Shown here in pieces: positions 13,864 to 19,753 of a DNA stretch of 19,753 bases. Origin of the DNA: Candidatus Wallbacteria bacterium (GTDB lineage: Bacteria; Muiribacteriota; JAQTZZ01). The stretch's first letter is position 1; each line of letters starts with the position of its first letter. The stretch lies in assembly GCA_028711905.1 (NCBI GenBank), contig JAQTRI010000018.1:1-19753 (forward strand). Reading direction: 5' to 3'. Both the position numbers and the translations under genes were made by a program. The notes under the pieces were generated by a model, which saw only the letters and a program-made list of their open reading frames with translations, ran no database searches and was not told the origin of the DNA.

Positions 13864-14196
13864 TTAAACATTGTCAATGATTTCCTCACACTTCCTGCAG
13901 GTGCGGACTTTGCTTTCGCTCAGCAGGGTGTGTCCAGTCCTTGTAGGCAGGTTGCACTTCGGGCACACGAGCATAACCCTGTCAACCCTGATCGGGCCTT
14001 CCATCTCGATGATACCGCCGTGCTGGTGCTTTTTAGAGGGTTTCTGATGCCGCTTAATCATGTTGATTCCAGAAACAATGACTTTCCGTGTTTCAGGAAT
14101 CACCTTCAGGATCTTGCCGACTTTGCCCTTGTCCTTGCCGGACTGGACCATTACCATGTCGTCTTTTCTGATCTTGATTCTGGTTTTTTCATCCAT
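13864..14196 (-). CDS. rplX: 50S ribosomal protein L24
   Basis: The 110-residue product begins MDEKTRIKIRKDDMVMVQSG with the KOW motif GKDKGKVGKILKV, and ends with two cysteine pairs (Cys78, Cys81, Cys100, Cys103) in a zinc-ribbon-like C+ tail. L24 initiates 50S assembly. I chose ATG at 14196, about nine bases after GAGGGGG; upstream in-frame options are ATG at 14205, too close to that site, and TTG at 14214, which would overlap the rplN stop by four bases. Confidence 0.93.
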   Translation of the reverse strand: MDEKTRIKIRKDDMVMVQSGKDKGKVGKILKVIPETRKVIVSGINMIKRHQKPSKKHQHGGIIEMEGPIRVDRVMLVCPKCNLPTRTGHTLLSESKVRTCRKCEEIIDNV

Positions 14197-14210
14197 TTTC
14201 TTCATCCCCC

Positions 14211-14579
14211 TCAAACCACTTCAGGCGCCAGAGAAACAATTTTCATGTATTCGCGTTCGCGCAGTTCCCTGGCCACTGGGCCGAAAATTCGGGTGCCTTT
14301 AGGATTCTTCTGTTCATCGATAATTACGGCCGCGTTGTCATCGAATCGGATGAGTGATCCGTCTTTCCTTCTCACCTTGGCTCTGGTGCGAACCACCACA
14401 GCCTTAACGACCGCGCTCTTCTTGATGTTGCCATCAGGGGACGCTTCCTTGACTGTCGCCACGATGACATCACCAATTCTTGCATAGCGCCTGCCTGTTC
14501 CTCCGAGAACATGTATACACTGCAGCTTCTTGGCGCCGCTGTTGTCTGCTACAGTAAGCATGGAACGGTGTTGAATCAT
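14211..14579 (-). CDS. rplN: 50S ribosomal protein L14
   Basis: The 122-residue product starts MIQHRSMLTVADNSGAKKLQ and carries the five-strand barrel with VKKS-type basic segments, IFGPVARELRE and KIVSLAPEVV at the end. L14 sits at the subunit interface next to L19 and is the binding site of the silencing factor RsfS. It follows rpsQ by 11 bases. Nothing unusual is seen. Confidence 0.97.
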   Translation of the reverse strand: MIQHRSMLTVADNSGAKKLQCIHVLGGTGRRYARIGDVIVATVKEASPDGNIKKSAVVKAVVVRTRAKVRRKDGSLIRFDDNAAVIIDEQKNPKGTRIFGPVARELREREYMKIVSLAPEVV

Positions 14580-14590
14580 TTTTCCTCCCC

Positions 14591-14848
14591 TTACCGAGCG
14601 ATTTCCAGGATTTTGACGATACGCCAGCGCTTGTCCTTACTCAGTGGTCTGGTTTCAGCGATCATCACAGTGTCACCGGGTTTGGCTTCATTGTTTTCAT
14701 CGTGAGCCTTGAATTTGGTCGTGGTCCGCACAAACTTTTTATAAAGCGAGTGCTGGTAGGTCCGTTCGACAGCAACAACACATGTCTTTTGCATCTTGTT
14801 GCTGATGACCTTCCCTACCCTGGTTTTTCTCTTGCCACGGGTAATCAT
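14591..14848 (-). CDS. rpsQ: 30S ribosomal protein S17
   Basis: The 85-residue product is an OB-fold S17 with VGKVISNKMQKTCVVAVERT and PGDTVMIAETRPLSKDKRWR. It binds the 16S 5' domain. Its ATG overlaps the rpmC stop by four bases, so the pair is coupled. Length is standard. Confidence 0.96.
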   Translation of the reverse strand: MITRGKRKTRVGKVISNKMQKTCVVAVERTYQHSLYKKFVRTTTKFKAHDENNEAKPGDTVMIAETRPLSKDKRWRIVKILEIAR

Positions 14849-15060
14849 GCCTTAGCCTCCTCGGTCTTCGCCGTTCTTTCCTTTTCCGTGATCAGGGTGA
14901 GCACCCGGGCGATATCCTTCCGGACCTGACCGATTCTCATGTTATTTTCGAGCTGCCCCATCACTTTCTGAAACTTGAGATTGAACAGCTCCTCTTTGAA
15001 GTCAGTGTATTTCTGCTTCAATTCGTCGAGGGTCAATTCTCTTAATGTGTTTGCCTTCAT
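14845..15060 (-). CDS. rpmC: 50S ribosomal protein L29
   Basis: The 71-residue product is the two-helix hairpin L29, with LRELTLDELKQKYTDFKEEL and the LENNMRIGQVRKDIARVLTL segment. It lies near the tunnel exit and contributes to the docking site for trigger factor and SRP. The C-terminal tail is somewhat long and charged. It begins 17 bases after rplP and overlaps rpsQ by four bases. Confidence 0.95.
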   Translation of the reverse strand: MKANTLRELTLDELKQKYTDFKEELFNLKFQKVMGQLENNMRIGQVRKDIARVLTLITEKERTAKTEEAKA

Positions 15061-15077
15061 TATTCATCCCCTCCCGC

Positions 15078-15491
15078 TCAGTTCTCTTCCTTGGCAACAA
15101 TCTTGGTCTTGACCGGCAGCTTGTATGAAGCCAGCCGGAACGCGGCGCGCGCAGTCTGCTCATCGACACCATCGACCTCGAACAGAATCCTTCCGGGTTT
15201 AACTACAGCTACCCAGAATTCAGGCGAGCCTTTTCCGCATCCCATACGGGTTTCAGCCGGTTTTTGGGTAACCGATTTCTGCGGGAAAATTCTAATCCAC
15301 ATCTTTCCGTGCCTCTTAAGCTGCCTGTTGATAGCCACACGGGCTGCTTCAATCTGGCGGCTGGTGACCCAGGCCGGCTCCATAGCGGTGAGTCCATAAG
15401 CACCGAAAGAAACGGAATTGCCGCGATTCGCCTTGCCTTTGAGGGTACCGCGCTGTACCTTCCTGTATTTGACTCTTTTTGGCATTAACAT
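15078..15491 (-). CDS. rplP: 50S ribosomal protein L16
   Basis: The 137-residue product starts MLMPKRVKYRKVQRGTLKGK and includes GLTAMEPAWVTSRQIEAARV, MWIRIFPQKSVTQKPAETRM and WVAVVKPGRILFEVDGV, all L16 hallmarks. It binds near the A-site tRNA elbow. It lies 18 bases after rpsC. Nothing unusual. Confidence 0.97.
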   Translation of the reverse strand: MLMPKRVKYRKVQRGTLKGKANRGNSVSFGAYGLTAMEPAWVTSRQIEAARVAINRQLKRHGKMWIRIFPQKSVTQKPAETRMGCGKGSPEFWVAVVKPGRILFEVDGVDEQTARAAFRLASYKLPVKTKIVAKEEN

Positions 15492-15509
15492 ATCGTTTCC
15501 TCCGAATAA

Positions 15510-16190
15510 TTAATCAGCAGCAACCATTTCATCGCCAAGATTCTTGTCGGTAATACCTGTTTCCACACGGTCTCCGCGGTATACCCAGACCTTAATGCCG
15601 ATGACCCCATACTTGGTGAACGCTTCCACCACTGAGAAATCCACATCGGCTCTCATGGTGTGAAGCGGCACTCTGCCGTGCAGGTACCATTCGGTCCTGG
15701 CGATTTCAGCTCCGCCGAGGCGTCCGCTGACTTCGATCTTCATTCCTGGAATACCGACTTCCTTGGCTCTTTCAAGCATTTTTTTCATGGCGCGGCGGAA
15801 CGAAACACGCCTTGCAAGCTGGGCGGATATGGCTTCACCGACCAGCACGGATTCCATCAATGGCTCTTTAACTTCACGGATGTTGATAAAAACATCACGC
15901 CCAGTTAGTTTCTGCAGTTCTTCTTTAAGGCTGGTCACTTCCTTGCCGCTCTTGCCGATGACAATGCCGACCTTGGCGCTGTGGATGGTCACCTTGACCC
16001 TGTTATCCGAAGGGCGTTCAATCTGAATCCTGCTGATATCACCGTTAGTAATACGGTTTTTAATGAACTTCCGGATCAGGATATCTTCATGAAGCCATTT
16101 CTGATAAGTCTTGCGATTGGCGAACCATTTGGAACACCATTCCTTGTTCAAACCTATCCTGAATCCGACTGGATTAACTTTCTGACCCAC
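15510..16190 (-). CDS. rpsC: 30S ribosomal protein S3
   Basis: The 226-residue product has the S3 N-terminus MGQKVNPVGFRIGLNKEWCS, the KH domain with VGIVIGKSGKEVTSLKEELQ, and the C-terminal domain with GRLGGAEIARTEWYLHGRVP and WVYRGD. S3 forms part of the mRNA entry helicase. Its ATG lies inside the last 17 bases of rplV, so S3 translation may be coupled to translation through the L22 frame; this matters given the stop codon in rplV. Confidence 0.97.
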   Translation of the reverse strand: MGQKVNPVGFRIGLNKEWCSKWFANRKTYQKWLHEDILIRKFIKNRITNGDISRIQIERPSDNRVKVTIHSAKVGIVIGKSGKEVTSLKEELQKLTGRDVFINIREVKEPLMESVLVGEAISAQLARRVSFRRAMKKMLERAKEVGIPGMKIEVSGRLGGAEIARTEWYLHGRVPLHTMRADVDFSVVEAFTKYGVIGIKVWVYRGDRVETGITDKNLGDEMVAAD

Positions 16191-16713
16191 TGTTTTCCTC
16201 CTTTACAGCTTTGCGGCTGCCGGTTTTTTTGCCGGTTCCGGCTGTGGTTTTCGCCTTGGCTGTGCTTCCGGTGCCTGGAGCGCGTTTCTTAACCGCAGCA
16301 GTTTTTTTCTTCGGGCTGGCCTTTTCAACATCACCGGCTGTACCCTTTTTCACTGGTTTTACCGCTTCAGGGAGTTCGCGCAGAATCATCGTTGTGTGCG
16401 ATGTCCTCTTTAAGATCTGATTCGCCCTTCCCTGCGACCTGGGCATGATTCTCTTCCAGGTCGGACCGTCATCGACAAAAACACTTTCGATGTAAAGTTT
16501 GTCGGCATTCATCTGATAATTGTTTTCCGCATTGGCAACAGCACTTTACAAAAGTTTATGCAATATCCTGGCGCTCTTGCGCGGAACAAACCGCAAAATG
16601 CTGAAGGCCTGATCGACCCTTTTCCCGCGGATCAGATCCGCGGTCAAGCGCATCTTCCGCGGGGTGATCCTGATCCTGATCACCTTGGCTTTCGCTTCCT
16701 TCACTTCCATCAT
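16174..16713 (-). CDS. rplV: 50S ribosomal protein L22, interrupted by an in-frame TAA at codon 56
   Basis: Reading from the ATG pair at 16713, codons 1-55 encode a normal L22 start (TPRKMRLTADLIRGKRVDQA, then SARILHKLL). A TAA follows at 16548-16546, and the same frame continues SAVANAENNYQMNADKLYIE, FVDDGPTWKRIMPRSQGRAN and LKRTSHTTMIL to the end. Homologues have Glu or Lys at the stop position, so a single substitution such as G or A to T explains it. GGAGGA precedes the start. A Lys/Ala/Gly/Thr-rich tail of about 65 residues extends past the usual C-terminus. L22 lines the exit tunnel and is essential, so the stop is most likely a sequence error, otherwise a true nonsense codon. The 3' end overlaps rpsC by 17 bases. 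Confidence 0.9.
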
Positions 16714-16725
16714 GGATTCCTCCTG

Positions 16726-17010
16726 CTATTTAAGGGCGATAGTTCGCTCAGTCTTGTTGCCATGTCCCCTGAAAAAACGGGTCGGAGCGAATTCACCGAT
16801 CCTGTGCCCGACCATGTTTTCCGTTATGTAAATGGGGATGTGCTTTTTCCCGTTGTATACGGCAATCGTGTGTCCCACCATTTCCGGCGAGATCTGTGAA
16901 GCCCTGGCCCAAGTCTTGATGGGTTTTTTGTCGCCCTTTTCATTCATTTCGGCGACCTTTTTGACCAGACTGGGATGTATGTAAGGTCCTTTTTTCAGGG
17001 ATCTGCCCAT
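16726..17010 (-). CDS. rpsS: 30S ribosomal protein S19
   Basis: The 94-residue product starts MGRSLKKGPYIHPSLVKKV and has IKTWARASQISPEMVGHTIA, HIPIYITENMVGHRIGEFAP and TRFFRGH. S19 forms the head with S13 and contacts the 50S. It follows rplB by 9 bases and precedes rplV by 12. Complete and typical. Confidence 0.97.
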   Translation of the reverse strand: MGRSLKKGPYIHPSLVKKVAEMNEKGDKKPIKTWARASQISPEMVGHTIAVYNGKKHIPIYITENMVGHRIGEFAPTRFFRGHGNKTERTIALK

Positions 17011-17019
17011 TATTCCTCC

Positions 17020-17847
17020 TTACCGTTTCCGTTTGGAAATGATGTATTTGTCAGACTGTTTCGGCTTCCTGGTTTTATGTCCCTTAGTAGGAACACCCCA
17101 GGGAGATACCGGGTGCTTATGCGAATTTGAACGACCTTCACCACCACCATGAGGATGATCGCAAGGATTCATGCAGCATCCACGGACTGTGGGTCTGATT
17201 CCCAGCCAGCGTGAACGACCGGCCTTGCCGATTGTCTGGTTGTTATGGTCAAGATTACCGGTCTGCCCAATCGTGGCCATGCACTCTTTGCGGATGGCCC
17301 TTATCTCACCTGAAGGCAGTTTGATCCTGGCGTAATTGCCCTCAATGCCGACAATCTGGGCCTGAGCGCCGGCTGAACGCGCCAACTGTCCGCCCTTCCC
17401 CGGTTTGAGCTCAATGTTATGCACTATGGTGCCAACCGGGATCTTTTCTATGGGATAGGCGTTTCCGGGAGCTATTTCAGCGTCTTCCCGTCCGGAGAGT
17501 ACCTTATCACCGGTCTTCAGTTCCAGGCAGGCCAGAATATATCTTTTTTCGCCGTCCTGATACTGAAGCAAAGCAATATTGGCACTGCGATATGGATCAT
17601 ATTCAATGCCGAGAACCTTCGCAGGCACTCCGAATTTATCACGGCGAAAATCCACGATGCGATAGCGCCGCTTGTGACCGCCCCCCTGATGCCTGACTGT
17701 GATGCGCCCCAGGTTGTTCCTGCCGGCAGCCCTTTTCAGGGTTAAAAGCAGGCTCTTTTCCGGCGTGTCCTTGTCGATCTCGGAAAAAGCCGACATAGTC
17801 ATGAACCTGCGGCCGGGGGTGATTGGTTTAAATCCTCTGATAGCCAT
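17020..17847 (-). CDS. rplB: 50S ribosomal protein L2
   Basis: The 275-residue product carries the L2 fold with GRNNLGRITVRHQGGGHKRR, the central EYDPYRSANIALL, and the peptidyl-transferase-proximal NPCDHPHGGGEGRSNSHKHP loop including the conserved histidine of the DHPHGGGEG motif. L2 is required for subunit association and peptidyl transfer. AGGAGG lies a few bases before the ATG. It follows rplW by 16 bases. Confidence 0.97.
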   Translation of the reverse strand: MAIRGFKPITPGRRFMTMSAFSEIDKDTPEKSLLLTLKRAAGRNNLGRITVRHQGGGHKRRYRIVDFRRDKFGVPAKVLGIEYDPYRSANIALLQYQDGEKRYILACLELKTGDKVLSGREDAEIAPGNAYPIEKIPVGTIVHNIELKPGKGGQLARSAGAQAQIVGIEGNYARIKLPSGEIRAIRKECMATIGQTGNLDHNNQTIGKAGRSRWLGIRPTVRGCCMNPCDHPHGGGEGRSNSHKHPVSPWGVPTKGHKTRKPKQSDKYIISKRKR

Positions 17848-17863
17848 GTATGCCTCCTAAGCT

Positions 17864-18154
17864 TTATACGCCTTCAAACACAGGGATCGTCTCGCCATCT
17901 TTCAGCTTGACAATCGCCTTCTTGTAGTCAGACCGTTTGCCTTCATATTTTCCCAGTCTCTTGGGTTTGCCGAGGTAATTCTGTGTTTTGACAGCCACAA
18001 CATGCACCTTGAACAATTCCTCGACAGCTCTGCGGACATCGATTTTATTGGCATCGGGACTGACTTTGAAAGTGTACTGGTTTTCTTCCATTGCCTGGAC
18101 GCTTTTCTCGCTGACCATGGGCGCCAGGATAACATCGCGCGGGTTTTTCTTCAT
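17864..18154 (-). CDS. rplW: 50S ribosomal protein L23
   Basis: The 96-residue product has DVILAPMVSEKSVQAMEENQ, then NKIDVRRAVEELFKVHVVAV and the basic loop GKPKRLGKYEGKRSDYKKAI. L23 is the main docking site for trigger factor and SRP at the tunnel exit. Its ATG overlaps the rplD stop by four bases. Its stop is TAA, confirming that TAA is used as a terminator in this cluster. Confidence 0.96.
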   Translation of the reverse strand: MKKNPRDVILAPMVSEKSVQAMEENQYTFKVSPDANKIDVRRAVEELFKVHVVAVKTQNYLGKPKRLGKYEGKRSDYKKAIVKLKDGETIPVFEGV

Positions 18155-18774
18155 GAGATGAATACCTCCTCGATCTTCCTGAGCGCTTCTTTGGTGGCAA
18201 TAAATTTTTCGTGCTTCAGGATCTCGTAAACATTCATGTTTTCAACCTGCCTGACACTGACATGCGGAATATTGCGGAAAGAAAGCAGAGTGTTGTCTTC
18301 AAGTTTCCCCAATATTATCAAGGCATTTCCGATCTCGAGCTTCTTCAGCAGTCGCACCGCATTGGCAGTTTTCGGCGTTTCATAATTGAAACTGTCGATA
18401 ACCACCATGCTGTTGGCTTTGGTTTTAACAGAAAGCGCCGAAGCCATCGCAAGTCGTTTGGATTTTCTGTTCATGCTGAAATTGAAAGCACGGGGGCGCG
18501 GACCAAAAGTGACACCTCCGCCTTTCCAGACCGGAGATCTGCTGCTGCCGGACCTGGCTCGGCCTGTCCCTTTCTGTCTCCATGGCTTTGCTCCTCCGCC
18601 CCTGACTTCTCCGCGAATCTTGGTGCAGGCGTTACCCTGGCGGTTGTTACGCTGATATGATACTACAGCAGCATGCATCAGCTCGCGATAAGGGCGGATA
18701 CCGAAAATCTCTTCACGCAGTTCAATGCTGCCTACCTGGTTACCGTCTCTGTCAAATACATTAGTCTGAATCAT
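18151..18774 (-). CDS. rplD: 50S ribosomal protein L4
   Basis: The 207-residue product has a globular domain interrupted by the long basic tunnel loop at about 42-92, including GGGAKPWRQKGTGRARSGSS and SPVWKGGGVTFGP, and the late NVYEILKHEKFIATKEAL helix. L4 lines the exit tunnel opposite L22. In enteric bacteria it represses the S10 operon through a leader that would lie beyond the right edge of this window. It overlaps rplW by four bases. Confidence 0.97.
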   Translation of the reverse strand: MIQTNVFDRDGNQVGSIELREEIFGIRPYRELMHAAVVSYQRNNRQGNACTKIRGEVRGGGAKPWRQKGTGRARSGSSRSPVWKGGGVTFGPRPRAFNFSMNRKSKRLAMASALSVKTKANSMVVIDSFNYETPKTANAVRLLKKLEIGNALIILGKLEDNTLLSFRNIPHVSVRQVENMNVYEILKHEKFIATKEALRKIEEVFIS

Positions 18775-18788
18775 CGTTCCTCCCCTGC

Positions 18789-19463
18789 TCAGACCTTGAT
18801 GTCCGTGGTCTTGATGTAAAGCAGGCCATTGGTGGCCCCGGGAACCGCACCCTGGAGCAGCAGGAGATTTTTCTCCTTGTCCACCCTGATTACCCTCAAG
18901 TTTTTCACAGTCACTCGTTCATTTCCAAGCTGTCCGGGTAACTTTTTACCCTTGATTGTTCTTCCTGGTGTAGTGTTGGCACCGGCGGAACCGCATTCCC
19001 TGTGTGTTTTAACACCATGGGAAGCCCGGTTGCCGTGAAAATTGTGCCGTTTTATCCCTCCGGCATATCCTTTTCCTTTGCTGACACCGACCACATCAAC
19101 AAGTTCATCCTCGCTGAACACAGCAACATCAAGCATCTGTGCCACTTCGAGCCCGGAAATGTCTTCGGTCCGGAATTCTTTCAGATAGCGCTGGGGACTG
19201 ATCCCGGCTTTCTTGAAAATACCGGCTTTGGGGCTTGTCGGGACAACCTGACGCTTTTCCGGTTTGCCATTACGCATCACTTCTCTGATACGGGGCTTCA
19301 ATTCCTCGAATCCGAGTTGAACCGCAGAATAACCATCTGATTCCACAGTCTTCTTCTGCACGACATAGCAGGGACCTGCATTGATCACAGTAACCGTGAT
19401 CACATCACCGGTCTGCGAAAAAATTCTTGTCATGCCGATTTTCTTTCCTATCAACCCTTTCAT
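18789..19463 (-). CDS. rplC: 50S ribosomal protein L3
   Basis: The 224-residue product starts MKGLIGKKIGMTRIFSQTGD and has GVSKGKGYAGGIKRHNFHGN, ASHGVKTHRECGSAGANTTP and the GKKLPGQLGNERVTVKNLRV segment. L3 binds near the 23S 3' end and its loop reaches the peptidyl transferase centre. The position equivalent to the methylated glutamine of Escherichia coli L3 (in GSIGQ) is alanine here. It follows rpsJ by 12 bases. Confidence 0.97.
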   Translation of the reverse strand: MKGLIGKKIGMTRIFSQTGDVITVTVINAGPCYVVQKKTVESDGYSAVQLGFEELKPRIREVMRNGKPEKRQVVPTSPKAGIFKKAGISPQRYLKEFRTEDISGLEVAQMLDVAVFSEDELVDVVGVSKGKGYAGGIKRHNFHGNRASHGVKTHRECGSAGANTTPGRTIKGKKLPGQLGNERVTVKNLRVIRVDKEKNLLLLQGAVPGATNGLLYIKTTDIKV

Positions 19464-19475
19464 ATCATCCTCCGG

Positions 19476-19753
19476 TTACAGTTTGATCTCGACAAAAACG
19501 CCAGATGGCAGGTCAATCCTGGTCAACGAATCCACAGCGCCCTGATCACCTATGATATCGATCAACCGCTTGTGAATGCGCATCTCGAACTGCTCCCGGG
19601 AATCCTTGTCCACATGCGGCGACCTGAGTACGCAGTACTTCCGTATTTCAGTCGGCAGCGGAACCGGCCCGACAATTTTGACATTTTCGCCTTTCACAGC
19701 TTCCACAAGCTTAAGAACCGAATTGTCCAGAATTTTGTGGTCATACGCCTTCC
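19476..19753 (-). CDS. rpsJ: 30S ribosomal protein S10, 5' end beyond the window
   Basis: The visible 91 residues begin KAYDHKILDNSVLKLVEAVK and continue through VGPVPLPTEIRKYCVLRSPH, REQFEMRIHKRLIDI and LPSGVFVEIKL, the S10 sequence to its natural C-terminus with a TAA stop. About 11 N-terminal residues and the start lie past the right edge. S10 is in the 30S head and is also the NusE antitermination factor. It is presumably at or near the head of the S10 operon. Confidence 0.96.
   Translation of the reverse strand, partial: KAYDHKILDNSVLKLVEAVKGENVKIVGPVPLPTEIRKYCVLRSPHVDKDSREQFEMRIHKRLIDIIGDQGAVDSLTRIDLPSGVFVEIKL

Noticed and set aside
16174..16713. Idea that TAA is reassigned to an amino acid or that L22 is encoded as two pieces
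   Set aside because: TAA ends rpsJ, rplW, rplR, rpoA and ecfA, so it is a working stop; the fragment beginning at 16512 has no ribosome binding site and lacks conserved residues between codons 57 and 67.

Overview
The window is almost entirely one long bacterial ribosomal protein supercluster read on the minus strand, from a truncated rpsJ at the right edge to rplQ near 4.6 kb. Gene order is the classical S10-spc-alpha arrangement: rpsJ-rplC-rplD-rplW-rplB-rpsS-rplV-rpsC-rplP-rpmC-rpsQ-rplN-rplX-rplE-rpsN-rpsH-rplF-rplR-rpsE-rpmD-rplO-secY-adk-map-infA-rpmJ-rpsM-rpsK-rpsD-rpoA-rplQ. Genes are spaced by a few bases or overlap, most have a strong GGAGG-type ribosome binding site, and GTG and TTG starts occur. 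The coding strand uses the standard code. S4, S14, L24, L36 and adenylate kinase are all in their cysteine (zinc) forms. The organism is a bacterium of roughly balanced base composition. The secY-adk-map-infA-rpmJ order and an ecfA gene after rplQ resemble Firmicutes-like and many candidate-phylum genomes, but I cannot assign a phylum from the sequence.

Downstream of rplQ the same strand continues without a visible terminator into three accessory genes: an EcfA-type ABC ATPase overlapping rplQ by 8 bases, a membrane-anchored alpha/beta hydrolase overlapping ecfA by one base, and a calcineurin-like phosphoesterase. This unit ends at a cluster of palindromes, a short 8-base tandem repeat and a bidirectional hairpin terminator (about 1918-2111).

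Converging on that terminator from the left is a plus-strand RIO-type protein kinase. Its only recognisable promoter lies about 220 bases upstream. Between promoter and kinase sit a 20-codon ORF with a strong ribosome binding site and a GC-rich intrinsic terminator, plus a competing hairpin: an attenuator-like layout. The left end carries a minus-strand DUF433/DUF5615 pair that looks like a VapBC-related toxin-antitoxin module with its own extended -10 promoter.

The most striking observation is an in-frame TAA at codon 56 of rplV (L22), an otherwise well-conserved essential gene. The reading frame is open and L22-like on both sides, so this is one base change, either a sequence error or a real nonsense codon. 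The next most interesting is the leader ORF/terminator in front of the RIO kinase.
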